Source: Schistocerca nitens (lineage: Eukaryota; Arthropoda; Insecta; Orthoptera; Acrididae). From it: DNA of 64,000 bases. Shown one piece after another: positions 1 to 11,590 of the stretch. The stretch covers positions 4,350,501-4,414,500 of the forward strand of contig NC_064615.1 of NCBI RefSeq assembly GCF_023898315.1, written 5' to 3'. Under the pieces are notes generated by a model. It searched no databases, was not told where the DNA came from, and saw only the letters and a program-made list of their open reading frames with translations. The translations under genes and the position numbers were made by a program. Position 1 is the stretch's first letter; each line of letters opens with the position of its first letter.

Positions 1-562
1 TAGCAATATTAAGCACATTCCTTGTTGTGAAAAATTTGGTGGTAGACTGCATTATCGGAGTCGACAGCCTACGTCAATACGGATGCAGAATAGATTTTAA
101 AACAGGAAAAATTTGGTTAAATGTAAATAAACAAGAAATTGAGTTGGACTTGTTGAAAAAGGAAAGCCTTACCAGAAAATATGATAGTGGGATCAGCGTG
201 CAAGTAATCAGGACTGCACAGAATTCTAAACAGCACGTAAATAATGAGGTCCAAGTCAAAGGGGATTTCGGTCAATTAGTGTATGAGAAATTAAATGAAT
301 CCGACTGCATTATTGAAGATCAGAAGCAGCAGCTAAAAGAATTATTATTAGCGTATGAAAACGTGTTTGATGAGAGGCCAGGAGTGATTAAGGGATACAT
401 ATGCCATCTCTACGTTAAGCTGCATGAAACATATTGTAGAACTTTCTATCCTGTTCCCTGGAGGCTAAAGGCTCAAGTCCAAAAAGAAATAGATCGCATG
501 TTGAAATGGGGTTTGATCGAACCCTCCACAAGCCCATACTTCTCCCCATTGTTGGTCGTGAC
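1..562 (+). pseudogene. Ty3/gypsy-like pol remnant (protease C-terminus to RT N-terminus)
   Basis: The reading frame is open from base 3, so the element enters from outside the window. It begins with the tail of a retropepsin-type aspartic protease (IIGVDSLR followed by a D-F-K-T-G-K strand), has a charged linker, and then shows the start of a gypsy-type reverse transcriptase: a PxPWRLK-like segment, V-x-x-E-I-D-R-M-L-x-x-G-L-I-E-P-S-x-S-P, then S-P-L-L-V-V. Intact gypsy RTs continue with a K-K-D-G motif and the catalytic YxDD block. Here a TAG follows immediately and homology stops, so RNase H and integrase are missing and the copy is dead. The family is inferred from motif order, with no database search. 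Confidence 0.8.
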
Positions 563-1906
563 ATAGCATACCCGGGATCGAACAAAATAAAAGGGTTATT
601 TTCTCATAACGACTTAAGGAAATATAATGAAGATTAGAAGATAGTGAGTAATGGTGTTCCGAGTGACAGAAATGAACGCTAGTAAAAAATATAACCATAA
701 ACTCTGTGTGTAGTGATAGAAACCTTTAAATTGAAATAGTTAATCAGTAACATAGAGTATAGAAATAGTGACTAACTATTATTATCGAGTGTTGTAAAGA
801 AGATAGTGGAGATAGGCTTCACCTGTGTTGGGGTGAATATAGGACTTTAGCATTGCTAATGTCATCAAGAATGATTAAGGATCTGACTGAACTTCAAGAA
901 AATGAAATGTTTCACGCAAATGACGCTGAATAATCTAAAGAGGTTCCGAGTGAATATTCATATATAATCTCATGTGAACGCTTAGATGTGTAAACGTGTG
1001 AAGGAATGTGTTGTGGTAGTGAATTATGAGTGACGGTTAACGCCGCAAAGATAATTTCCCGCGCAAAACAGTTGACGTCGGCGCGAGAATTAAAATCGAT
1101 ATAGACGATATAGAGATGCTTTGTAAGAGACTCGCACCAAACGCGAGGATAAACTGATTCATGTTGCACTTTAAAAGGAATAGGTGTTATAATTAGAAGT
1201 TAAGAGTTTTTAATTTATTAATGAATGATTAAAGAAAGTAAATATTCATAGATTCAGTAGTAATTTAATGGTTTGTGTTCGTTTGAGAATTTTTTGTGAA
1301 AAATCCATTTCCATATATGAGCATGGATGAACAACGTATGAATCAGAGAGTAAATGAAAGAGGTGAATCCGCATTTCTCAATGCTAATAACTTTCACATT
1401 TCAGCGCTCAAACGTAAAAATATATGTATTTAAAATAAAAGGTTTTGAGTATAGCTAAATTATATGACTTATCAAGGAAATATGGATGAGGTCTTGGTAT
1501 AAAATGAACTACACTTTCCATTATTCGATGATTTGAATCCAAAATCTATAGTAAGTTACATGAATCCTTTAAATTACGAAGAACAAATCAATGATAGAAA
1601 ATCTGTGAAAACTTTTGGACTTATAAACACAAGTGGGGAGGCAAAGTAAAAAAGAGTATTCAAACGAGAAAATCGGATGATGCTTTTGGCAACATCATTA
1701 AGTAATCGTTGAATTCCGTGAAGTATGTCGTAACAAAAAGGATCCATGAAGCCATAAGGATTTTGCTTTCAAAAAGGAGAATCTTGGACGGTGCAACCTA
1801 ATCAGTTCTCTTACAGGAAGAGTTTCCCTTTTGGTCATTGCTAATTCTTTTGGAATGAATGTTGCATGTGAATTCGAGTATCCCCGTTCCTTCTAATCTT
1901 CCCATT
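563..1906. other. No recognised feature
   Basis: AT-rich sequence directly downstream of the broken pol remnant. No long frame, TIR, tRNA-like box or microsatellite stands out. It could be decayed gypsy sequence, but no integrase or RNase H motif is legible. Confidence 0.5.
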
Positions 1907-1962
1907 GTGGGCCGCGTAGAAGAGCAACTACAGAGTGGGCCGCGTAGAAGACCGACTACAAA
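1907..1962. repeat. 28-bp tandem duplication (two copies)
   Basis: A 28-bp unit beginning GTGGGCCGCGTAGAAG occurs twice back to back with a few differences toward its end. Because 28 is not a multiple of 3, a single frame reads the two copies differently, which argues against a conserved peptide repeat. It looks like a local duplication. Confidence 0.8.
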
Positions 1963-3510
1963 TGTGGACGTCGGGGACATGCAAGACCCGGGGGAGTTTA
2001 GCACCGCAAGATATTGTACTAGAAGCAAGATTGTAAAACGCGAATTCACGTTATTTATTGTAAAACGTTTTTTTTTTTGCTAGAGGCACAAACCACTCTT
2101 CTCCAAATTGTGATACAAATTGATCCCTGTCTTTCCTTTAGAGATGAATTTCAAAATTATTTCTGTTCTTCTATAGGCTTTCCTATCTTCTATGTACCGT
2201 AGGCTGGGGGTCTAAGCTTAAGAGGTTTTCCAAGGTTTCCCTGCTTAAGAAAGTTCCCGAATGGGTAGACCCTGACATCAGTTCATAAAAGATCATCTTC
2301 CTTGGTTGTGCACAGCAAACATAACACCTAGATGCACGTAAAAGCAATACAGCCGCGGTACCTGTCTCTTCATTTCTTCTGTCCTCAACCTTTCTTTTCT
2401 TCGTCTGTCTCAAATATAATATTCCCTTTCAGTCAGAGGACTGACAATCATCACTTCCGAGTTATCCACGCTAATAGATAGCTCGCGAAGTGTGTTCGGT
2501 GAATCAAAATTGAGCTCACAAACTTCGCTCGCTGCGAGGGGCATTGTAATCTACCCACGGAAAATTACCCTCTACCACGCAATAATTAATAATGGTCAAT
2601 CAAATCATCCACATTTATTTACGTCTGAAAAGTATCTGATCAGATTTCCTAGTAATATATGCGCCGACAGCTCGTCGACGCCAAGGTATTTTTCTAGTAC
2701 GTTTATTCCTTGGAACAACAGAGGTACGAAAATGTATGCTCCATGATTATTGTAGTTATAGAGAGAGAGAGAGAAACAGCTTCGGAAGTATTCGTTTGAA
2801 GATTATCAGATTGCTAAAAGAGTTTTATTTATCCTTCTTCGCGCTAAAGCGAGCTAGTAAAGAGTATCGTTTGTGCCGCTAGCGCGATAGTAAAGAGAAA
2901 GATAAACCTGTACACAAACTAATTGAAAGAGACTTGGAACCAACACCAAACAGGACATGTATGGAAATGAATCAATATAATTTTGCCTCAGAAATAAGGT
3001 TTGTGACCATTTTATTCTAGAGTGAATGACGAATGAGTTTTCTGTCTGAATCATTAATGATTGTCTGGGCCCTGTAATTAATTGGGAAGTTTCAGCTGTG
3101 ACGAAGAGAGCCTGCAATCTCTGAGTTTATAAATCGTCCAAAAAGGCTTCGTCCACATCTGAAATTTTAGATCTGTCGTAAACTGAACGAATGGTTCAAA
3201 CGATCGATTTTCCCAACTGAATGCAGCGCTTAATAATAATAACCAATGCAAAGATCTTTTCTAGCAAGCCAGCCGCTGAATATTAAGACGAAGGGCTCCA
3301 CCAGAGATTCTACTAGGCTGATTTCAAGTAATTAATATAGTTTAAACTGTATACAGATAAAGAACATTTCTGTGTGAGAGTGAAAGAGCGATAAAGGCGA
3401 CAGATACACTTCTGTACAGACAACACATTACACCAAGTTGGCGGCAAGCTGCATTCACCACATATAGACTTTCATCATTTACACAAAAGCAATCAGAGAA
3501 TTCAATTATA
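1963..3510. other. No recognised feature
   Basis: Only a short T-run near 2068-2079 and a short (GA)n run near 2759-2773 stand out. The frames present are short, without family motifs or tidy splice context. Confidence 0.5.
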
Positions 3511-4308
3511 CCTGTATAGGGAGAGAGTGGCAACCGGACGATACGGCGGCCATTTTTCTGCCGAACTGCGGGCGGGACTTTTGAATGGCCAGTAGTAGAG
3601 TAATGGAGTACACACTCACCGAATCAAAAGAACAAGACAATATGGCGAAATCATTCTGTAAATGCCTTTCTTTACAGCTATAATATACTCATAGTAGCCT
3701 ACTACGTATAGCACAGGAAAATTTGATACAGTGGCCGTAAAAATTGTTACTTGCATTTATCTCCTTTAAAGTTCGTTTACTAGACATATTGCAATGAAAG
3801 TAACGTAAATAAAAAAAATATAGTGTATAGCATTTGTTTTGTATCGGAAGTGCATCTTCTTGTCACGTCTTCAAACTTTTTGCCTGTCACAAGTGAACAA
3901 CTGCTTACGACCAAATATGACAAGAAAACTATCGCATCCCTTCTACCCCACAGTAAGTAGGCCTATTAAAAACTGTCTTCAAGAGTACCTACAATTATTT
4001 ACTACGATTAGGCCTACCGATTTCACCGCTAAACACTTCATTATTTCAACTCGTATTTAAGATCGCAAACGCTAATTGCGTACTAAAAACGATATACAAC
4101 TAAATCGAACATGCATGCACAACGCATAACAAGTCTCTCAATAATTCAAATACCTTTTAATCGTTTCCAAACGTCCTCTGAACGTCAATTCAACTCAAAA
4201 GCACGGCGAACATAGGAAGCGCCAGAGACGTTTGGCAGAAAAATGGCGCCAAAGCTAATCAGCCCATCACGGGCAACTTCACCCGTGGCCACTCTCTCCC
4301 TATACAGG
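3511..4308. mobile_element. ~800-bp TIR element (MITE-like, non-autonomous)
   Basis: The 21 bases at 3511-3531 (starting CCTGTATAGGGAGAGAG) are the exact reverse complement of 4288-4308. Further inside, a GCCATTTTTCTGCC block near 3549-3562 recurs inverted near 4229-4245, so the terminal repeats are longer than the perfect part. No transposase-like frame lies between. The right end abuts a Tc1 transposase that stops exactly there. No clear TSD is visible, so superfamily is not assigned. Confidence 0.7.
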
Positions 4309-5007
4309 CTCTCTGCTGGCCGGGGAAGACGCTGCAGTTCAGTTGCTGCCCTCATACCACGATTGTACTCTCCTGGCTGTGGGAATGGGTGCACTGTCGT
4401 CCTGAAATATGGCATCACTGTTGGGGAACATCATTTGAACCATGGGGTGCACCTGAGCACCTAAAACGTTCACATAATCGTTGGCTGTTACACGGTCTTT
4501 GAAGGTAATGATGCGACCAGCAGAATACCATGATATGGCTGTCCACGTCACATTTCTACCTCCAAGCTTAACCGTTGGAATCAAGAATCAGGATTATAGG
4601 CTTTTCCAGAAGTAAACACTGCCAAATGTCGGAAATAACGAAAACGTTGACTCGTCGGATAATACGACGTGTTTCCACTGATCAGCTGTCCTGGATGTAT
4701 GTTCCTGACACCGTGCTTTATGCTTCTTTGCGTTGGTTGTCGTCACTAATGGTTTTGGATTAGCAGACCGACCACGAATATTAGCTTTACGGAGTTCTCG
4801 GCGGACAGTGTCGATTAGATACGGGGTCTCTAAGATGGCTATTGAGTACTGCAGTCACTTTAGCCGTCATGGTTTAGTGTAGGCTGTCATGGGTGTTCAA
4901 GCAGTTGCTCTTGAAACATTCAGTAAGTTGCCTGTCTTGGTTACTGCTGCTCCAGCTAATCGGGCCCCCACAATCTGCCCTCTTTGTAACTCTGTTAGGT
5001 CTTTCAT
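4309..5007 (-). pseudogene. Tc1-like transposase, 3'-truncated
   Basis: Read on the minus strand from an ATG at 5005-5007, the sequence gives a Tc1-type N-terminal helix-turn-helix (MKDLTELQRGQIVGARLAG), then a second basic region (D-T-V-R-R-E-L-R-K), an L-S-D-E-S-x-F segment with the first catalytic Asp, and, between 4584 and 4339, the W-x-A-I-S-W-Y-S block and I-F-Q-D-D-S-A-P-I with the second Asp. Several frame changes separate these pieces. The L-P-x-P-A-x-S-P-D-L stretch before the third catalytic residue ends abruptly at 4309, where the TIR element starts. The C-terminal E/D and tail are absent on the far side of that element, so the copy is truncated as well as frameshifted. Confidence 0.8.
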
Positions 5008-5199
5008 TGCACGTCGACCTCGGCCCTGAATGCAAATACGAAGTGTGCACTGCCCGCAGACGACCTGCACTGGTGCCTAGTCCTTACTGAAAACGCACAG
5101 TCCTGCGCTACAACATCCGCCTTACTGCGTTGTTGGCCGTCAGATACAACCATCCCATTACTACCACTGTTCGCATTATTTTGCCTATTCCCTCTATAT

Positions 5200-5671
5200 C
5201 TTTATTTCTCAAAATAGCCACCCTGGCGACGAACACATTTCTCCCAACAAGAGACGAGATTGCTCATACTGTCACTGTAGAACGCTTGACTTTGTAGACG
5301 GAGATACAACCTCACCTCTGCTTGCACCACTTCATCGTTGTCAAAGAAGTCGTCGAAGGTGTTGCTTAAGTTTTTGAAAAAGATGAAAACAGGATGGGGC
5401 CAAAGTCAGCACTGTAAGGAGGATGTTCGATGAGAGTGAACCCAAGGCGTCGAATTGTTGCACATGTCGCAGCACTCGTGTGCGGACTGGTATTATTGTT
5501 CTGAAGGAGAGGGAGCTACATGTTTGGACAAACTCTCCGAATTCGAAACTCGATTACAGAACACTGATTCTCTCGCGCCGGCATAGTTACTTTACATACT
5601 GTCGTGTTACACGCTGCAGTTCGGAACCGTCTAGCGGCAGAGATCTGCGTATATGTAGACGTAAGAATAAA
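5200..5671 (-). pseudogene. Mariner-like transposase C-terminal scrap and 3' flank
   Basis: On the minus strand, around 5430 down to 5200, short frames resemble the end of a mariner transposase: an H-P-P-Y-S-A-D-F-G-P block where mariner has HPPYSPDLAP, a damaged F-x-L-F-x-K-L-K segment, and a final V-G-R-N-V-F-V-A-R-V tail. Frames shift repeatedly. A fragment beginning GGTTGGTTGGTTTGGAGAT at 5673 resembles the end of a SINE-type repeat joined on. Confidence 0.5.
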
Positions 5672-5709
5672 GGTTGGTTGGTTTGGAGATTAAAGGGGCT
5701 AAACTGCAA

Positions 5710-6525
5710 GCTTATCAGTCGCTTAAGAATAAAACTGTAGAATTTTAATAATGTTTGTTGCATTTAAAAAGATTTTGGTTTTCACGTAAAAAACCTGACA
5801 CATTACTTCTCAGCACATCCCCGCGGTTATATTTCTACATTTCAGCGGGCATTCTATTCTTCCAACACAGAATTAAAGAGAAAGTAAGAGTTTAAGGCCT
5901 AGCAACCTCACTTCAAATCTTGACCGTCTTATTAACGATAATGAGAGAAGTATCTTCCAAATTTGTGAAGTGAAATGCACCTCCAATCTTATCACTGTGG
6001 CACACAAATTTCACATAAACAAAAAAACTTTCATTATTTTATGTTTTCCGTGACTTGAGACACATCGACACAACGTGAACTGCATTCTCTTGTAGATTTA
6101 AACTTCACTAACAACACAGCCATTTCCTTTCACCATTGTCGAATGTTGTGCAGGTGCCATTTCTTCTTGAACAGTTTTTGACGGTGTCCGTAGAATGTGT
6201 CACTGTTTCTTCCAGGGGATATTTTGGATATGGACTTGGTTCCATTATTTTTTGAAGCTGAATGACCTGTAGTTGTCCTGTGGGTAGTAAAGTAGCCTCA
6301 GTGCGGTGTTCTCGGATCATTAGTGGTGTGCTTGTTGTTAGTGTTTTTTTAAAAATAACAGGACATTTGAGTAGTTAGTCATCGTAGTATATAATAAGTG
6401 TGTTTCAACAAATGACCATTTCTTGTGTGATTATGTCAGTGAAACCTGAGTGTTAGGATATTTAGTTCAGATTTTGTTTCTTTTGTTGACTATGGTTAGA
6501 TTGCGTAGTCAGAAAAAATAGAAAC
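5710..6525. other. No recognised feature
   Basis: AT-rich sequence between a mariner scrap and the gag-like ORF. It may contain the 5' leader of the retroelement whose ORF starts at 6526, but I see no LTR boundary or primer-binding site I can defend. Confidence 0.4.
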
Positions 6526-7044
6526 ATGGATAATGAACAACAGTTAGCAAGCAGTGATACCGAGTTAGAAAGTGGGGCACAAAGTAATGTTAGTGGCGTA
6601 GTTCAGAAAGTACAATGTGAGAATCTGGGGGCAGAAGGGCAAGAAATGTTGCCACTGACAGCCAGTGATTCAGTTGAAAGTAGAAATACTGTGCCACCCA
6701 CACGCACTAGACACGGACCAGAGAGTGGTGAGGTGTCAGAAGTGCCATCATTAAGAGTTATGTTCGAGCGCATGCTCAATTTCCAAGCTACGTTTGTGCA
6801 TGAACAAGCAGAGCGTGAGCAGAGATTGGTAGCTGAATTTGCACGTGAGCAAGCAGAACACGATAAGGAACGTGATGCTATGCAAACAGAACGCGATAGA
6901 GGACGTGATGCTATGCATGCAGAACGAGAAACGGAACGTGATGCTGAACAAGCAGAGCGTGATCGATGCCAGCATGAGAGAGACTTGCAGTTAATGCAAT
7001 CTTTGGAAGCTATGCAAAGTGAGATAGTTAGTTTGAGACAAAAC
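6526..7044 (+). pseudogene. Gag-like coiled-coil ORF of an LTR retrotransposon, truncated
   Basis: An ATG at 6526 opens a frame running to 7176. Residues 1-75 are acidic and low-complexity. Residues ~85-170 form a highly charged coiled coil made of repeated short units of the type E-R-D-x-x-x-A/Q-E-R-D with A-R-E-Q-A-E, typical of an alpha-helical oligomerisation segment. I remember similar coiled coils from gag proteins of gypsy-type elements in orthopterans. At residue ~174 the reading continues into sequence I assign to an LTR, so the last ~43 residues are probably not native gag. No zinc knuckle or protease follows. A cellular coiled-coil exon is the alternative. Confidence 0.55.
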
Positions 7045-7428
7045 TGTTGTGGTTGGCAGGAGAGCCAACACCGTGTTACTAGAGGAGGCCGAAAGGCACG
7101 CGTTTTAGCTCACGCACGCAGGTGTGAGGTCTGGAACAGGACAAGGAAATTAGAATTCAGAAAAAAACGGACGTAGCTGGTGGAATACTTAACTTTAATC
7201 CATTAATGATGAACGTCGCTCTTGACGGTACATGATTCACAATATCAATGGTAACTGAAACGGCGCCTTGCTATGTCGTAGCAAGTGACGTAGCTGAAGG
7301 CTATGCTAACTATCGTCTGGGCAAATGAGAGCGTATTTTGTCAGTGAACCATCGCTAGCAAAGTCGGTTGTACAACTGGGGCGAGTGCTAGCAAGTCTCT
7401 CTAGACCTGCCGTGTGGCGGCGCTCGGT
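7045..7428 (+). mobile_element. LTR (gypsy-type, partial or solo)
   Basis: A TGTTGTGGTTGG start at 7045 leads into sequence I recall as an abundant orthopteran LTR, including an AGCTGAAGGCTATGCTAACT block near 7282 and CTAGACCTGCCGTGTGGCGG near 7401. Similarity appears to stop after CGCTCGGTC at 7428, so the 3' part of the LTR is missing. It lies directly after the gag-like ORF in the same orientation. Identification relies on memory, and the exact ends are uncertain. Confidence 0.5.
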
Positions 7429-8953
7429 CGAAAGGCACGTATTTGCATTCGCCTGCAGTCTCAAAGGAGCCTCACGTAACTTTGAGTGAGATGGTTTTCA
7501 TTCCCGCTTTTCTGGTTTTGTTACATTAGACAATATGGCAGGCCAGAAGATAGACTGACAAGCAAGTCAGGCACTTGATTTCAAAGAGATAGTCCACGAG
7601 CAACAGGTTGAGGGCGAGTGGAGTGTCCAAAATCAGGTGGGCTTGGAAAGATGGACATGAAGGGCTTCAAACACGTATCGTACGAGAGGCATTAGTAAAG
7701 AAAATATACTTATTATTCTGGAAGAGAGATGGGTTAGTATAGATTTATAACTGACGACCTGGTTTGGGAAGAGGTATCGAGAGGAACAAACTACGCGACA
7801 AGAGTTAATAGAAACCGAGCCACTGCATTTGCGTCCTTGTGATATCAGACACTTTCACGAATCTTCTTAAAGTCCTTCAGCTCAACCCTGTAAGTTAATC
7901 ACTAGTATTCATACAGCCAAAAGCTGAGTCCACTGTCTTCCAATAGTTGCGTCAGCACTGTTTTGAAATGGTGTCATTACTTAGTTTGTGCCGTTACGAA
8001 TTCAGAACATTTGGAATTCGTCAATGCAGCGCATGTGCGGCTCTCGGAAGTGTGTTTGCTACGCAGCAGCCTCCTGCAACGATAGAGACGTTGATCTGTC
8101 ACCAGTATAAGACCGAAGGGAGTGGGGCAACAGCGGAGATACCCAGCGGCAGCAACGCGGAATCCACACGGCTCACCTGAGACGTCTCACGATGGCCGCC
8201 ATTCCCGTCTCACGGCTACGTCATGGCGACAGGCTGACCAGTCCGCTACGCAGTTCACACTCAGGTGCTCAGGTCGCAATTCACGGCGCCCCGGGACTAG
8301 CGGTGTCACTCATCTGGTGGTTCGTCTGATGTGCAATTACCTGCCAACATGTGCTCACCGGATTTGCTTCGCAGTTAGTAGTGTTTGTTTGTACTCAAAC
8401 GAAGGAATTTCATGCACTCAGTAAAGAATCTGTCTTATTAGTTTAACATACATTGTTTCTTCATCCATCGATATTACCATCTGAATAAATGTTTATAAAC
8501 AACATACTGTACCTTTCACAGCTTACTCTACGGAAAAGTCTCTGAACTTTTGCGTGTCGATGACAGTTCCAACATTCTGGTGTTGAGATAAACATTCACT
8601 GTTTAATGTGTGTGTGTGTGTGTGTGTGTGATATATATTCATATGGAATTCAAGTAACCGTACACCTCCTTAATTAAATAGACACAGAATGCTCTTCCTG
8701 AATCTAATCACACTGCACAACCCTCAATAGTTACAAAACTCTACATGTGCAACCAAAGAGAGAAAATAAGGATACCTGGTTGCCACACCAGACAGGATTG
8801 ATTTGGTTCAGATGCATGATTTCAGCAGTAATAAAGTAACCGCTGCTGTAAGAGTGCTGAGGGCATCCTATTCTACCCAGGAGACGAGTGAGGTAGTGTA
8901 ATGAATGGTGACAATTCAGGAATAATTAATTATGAAGAATTTAGCAATACAAG
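7429..8953. other. No recognised gene; contains a (TG)n run
   Basis: Two overlapping frames between 7947 and 8424 have no recognisable domain. A (TG)n microsatellite of about 24 bases lies at 8607-8630. Nothing else is identified. Confidence 0.5.
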
Positions 8954-9142
8954 AATGGCTCTGAGCACTATGGGACTTAACATATGTGGTCATCAGTCCC
9001 CTAGAGCTTACAACTACTTAAACCTAACTAACCTAAGCACATCACACGCATCCATTCCCGAGCCAGGATTCGAACCTGCGACCGTAGCAGTCACGCGGTT
9101 CCGGACCGACGCGCCTAGAATCGCACGGCCACCACGGCCGGC
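8954..9142 (-). mobile_element. tRNA-derived SINE, family A
   Basis: Reading the minus strand, the element has a GC-rich tRNA-like head (GGCCGTGCGATTCTAGGCG), a B-box-like GGTTCGAATCC, and a conserved tail with TTAGGTTAGTTAGGTTTAAG and GGGGACTGATGACC. It ends in CAGAGCCAT. A 10-bp direct repeat flanks it (GCAATACAAG at 8944 and GCAGTACAAG at 9143), consistent with LINE-mediated insertion. The same family recurs at least six more times in this window. Confidence 0.9.
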
Positions 9143-9412
9143 GCAGTACAAGAGTGTAAATCATGTGTACTGAGAAAATACACGAGTTTCAATCATGTGC
9201 ACTGAGAAACATGACTGAGAGATTTAAGGAGACTTTCTGCTATTGCATGGATTAATAATGAATACATGCACTCAAAAAACGAAATTAATACCTGTCAGCA
9301 GATCAGATCTTAAATTATGGCGTGCTAGGTTTTGCCTAAGCATAAATGAAATAACACACCTAGATGGGTCAAAAAGATAAACATACTTAAAATCTAAGTA
9401 GACACATAGATA

Positions 9413-9883
9413 TACGCTGAAGCACCAAAGAAACTGGTATAGTCATGCCTCTCCAAATACAGAGATAAGTAAACAGGCAGAACACGGCGGTGCGGCCGGC
9501 AACGCCTGTATGACAAAAAGTGTCTGGCGCAGTTGTTAGGTCTGTTACTGCTGCTGCAATGGCAGATTATCAGGATGTGAGCGAGTTTGGGCGTGCTGTT
9601 ACAGTCGGCGCACAAGCGATGGGACGCAGCACCTGCGAGGCAGCAATGAAGTGGGGATTTTCCCGCGCGAGCCTTTCACGAGTGTACCGTGAATATCAGG
9701 AATCCGGTAAAACATCACATCCCCGACATCGCTGCGGCCGGAAAAATCCTGCAAGTACGGGACCAACGACGACTGAAGAAAGCCGTTAAACGTGACAGAA
9801 GTGCAACCCATCTGTAGATTGCTGCGTATTTAAAGGTTGGGCCATCATCAAGTGTCAGCATGCGAATCATTCAACGAAACATA
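9413..9883 (+). pseudogene. Tc1-like element, 5' end fragment
   Basis: The fragment begins with a TIR-like end (GCTGAAGCACCAAAGAAACT) and a leader, then an ATG at 9559 starts a Tc1-type DNA-binding domain: M-A-D-Y-Q-D-V-S-E-F, a V-G-A-x-A-M-G helix, W-G-F-S-R-A-S-L-S-R-V and Y-R-E-Y-Q-E-S-G-K. The frame breaks after R-C-G-R-K, and a further piece of the second helix-turn-helix follows in another frame. Homology ends near 9883, well before any catalytic Asp, so this is a 5'-only remnant that cannot encode a transposase. Confidence 0.75.
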
Positions 9884-10073
9884 TTCTTTATGAACATGAG
9901 ACCCAAGTACAAGCTTCATTGCTTCCTTGTTAGTCTGATTTTATGCTCTTTAGTGTATAGCAAAATCATGCCTCCTATTACACGAAAGAGTTCTTAACAG
10001 ACAATGCAAAAGTCTATTCCTGATGGATGTGATATAAACAAAAATAAGGACCTCCAAACTATGAAGTGAAGTG

Positions 10074-10222
10074 AAACTTCCTGGCAGATTAAAACTGTGT
10101 GCCCGACCGAGACTCGAACTCGGGACCTTTGCCTTTCGCGGGCAAGTGCTCTACCAACTGAGCTACCGAAGCACGACTCACGCCCGGTACTCACAGCTTT
10201 ACTTCTGCCAGTACCTCGTCTG
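10074..10222 (-). mobile_element. tRNA-derived SINE, family C
   Basis: On the minus strand a tRNA-like unit is clear: GTAGCTCAGTTGGTAGAGCA (A box and D arm), an anticodon-stem-like TTGCC/GGCAA hairpin, and GGTCCCGAGTTCGAGTCTCG (B box and T arm). The anticodon loop lacks U33 and the unit continues into non-tRNA tail sequence ending in CAGTTTTAATCTGCCAGGAA, so this is a SINE and not a tRNA gene. Copies or fragments recur at 30913-31059 and 58946. Confidence 0.85.
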
Positions 10223-10285
10223 GCGTTGATTACACGTTCAACATTTCCTAGAGCTAAGAACATTTACACATAGTTCATCTCATAC

Positions 10286-10295
10286 CCCCCCCCCC

Positions 10296-10339
<44 letters not shown>
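10286..10339. repeat. Microsatellite: C-run followed by (CT)n
   Basis: About ten Cs are followed by a long CT dinucleotide run ending in CTCACTCACTCACT. Confidence 0.95.
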
Positions 10340-10343
<4 letters not shown>

Positions 10344-10689
10344 ACTCACTGACTTCTCGCATCGTAGAGTGGCGTATGTCTTGCTAAATGTTTGAAAATC
10401 GCCGTATGTATCGAACACCGAAGTAACGGGAGCATGTGAAAGCGCGTTATAGACACAGCTATCTTCAAATCCGGTACTGAATTTATTGTACCAATGAGTA
10501 TCAAATTAAGTTAAAGTTGCAGTAATACAACGCAATAAGTAGACTAAAAAGGGTAACTACCGTTAGACTGCTGAGACTGTTAGCAGTCGGATACATAGCG
10601 ACAGTCGACACGATGTGTGGCCGCTTGTACCTAGATGCACCGGTCACAACTAGAGCAGCGACGCTCAGCTTCCCATCCAAAAGGTATGT

Positions 10690-11590
10690 GTTCGTCAAGT
10701 GGGTTCCACATTGTTGCAGTTATGAATATCTTCACAAGGTTTTTCGTTAAAACTCTTGGGGTGCTATCCAGAACTGTGTTCGGAACAGTCACCAGAACTC
10801 TAGAGCGCTTTCGTATATTTCTCGTTGTGAAAATGGGTCCCTCATAATTGCAGTTATCTCATAAATTATTATCTACACAAAAAATGTCATTAAGGTTTTC
10901 TGTAGAACTTTTGGGGAGCTCTTCAGAATTGTGATCATAATTTATATTCGCAATACGGCAAACAATTTTTTTAATATTAAAATTTTCCCCGTAACTTATG
11001 TTTCCTTAGAGAAATTGTGCAGAACTATTAAAATGCAGTACAGAGAGCTCTGGAACTAAAGCATATCTACCAAGATGTCTGAAGAAAATTTATATTTCTC
11101 GAGGATCGGATGCCAACGTCATAACTAGTCAGCTATTCAGAATTGTGTTCATAATTTATTTCACAAAATTCTGCATCACTAATACAAAATTTTACAGTGA
11201 AATCTAGAACTACAGCATAGGTATCAAGTACTATGAAAAAAATTATATTTTTCGAAAGTCGGGAGCCAACTTCATACGATTGAGGAGATGGGCCCCTAAT
11301 GATTGCAATTATCTCAAACTATAACCTGCACAAAAAATGTTAGTGTTTTCTGTAGAACTCTTGGCGAGCTATTCAGAATTGTGATTATTTTTTCGCAAAT
11401 TTGGTAATTAATTTTTTGTGCAAGATTGTAATTTTCCGAAGTATTATTGTTTTCTTCGCGAATTTCTGCATAATTGCTCCAATTATGTACAGAGAACACT
11501 GGCACTATGGCATGCCTATCGAGAACTCTAAAGAAATCTATACCTCTCGAAAGTTGGCTGCTAACTTCACAGGACTGAATGTTTCGGTAA
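10690..11590. repeat. Degenerate repeat with ~455-bp period
   Basis: A block reading ATGGGTCCCTCATAATTGCA at 10833 recurs as ATGGGCCCCTAATGATTGCA at 11288. Each is followed, at similar spacing, by CACAAAAAATG, TTTTCTGTAGAACT and AGAATTGTG. Partial units lie before (AAAACTCTTGGGGTGCTATC near 10747) and between (GCTATTCAGAATTGTG near 11130), and a second motif (CTATGGCATGCCTATCGAG-like) also repeats. No protein frame is maintained. It could be an old satellite or an expanded piece of a larger element. Confidence 0.6.

Noticed and set aside
1859-2083. 74-residue plus-strand ORF as gypsy integrase or env end
   Set aside because: It spans a 28-bp duplication in changing frame and has no integrase motif.
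10095-10175. tRNA gene on the minus strand
   Set aside because: A and B boxes are good, but the anticodon loop lacks U33, the unit is followed by non-tRNA tail, and the same unit recurs within SINE copies; it is a SINE head.
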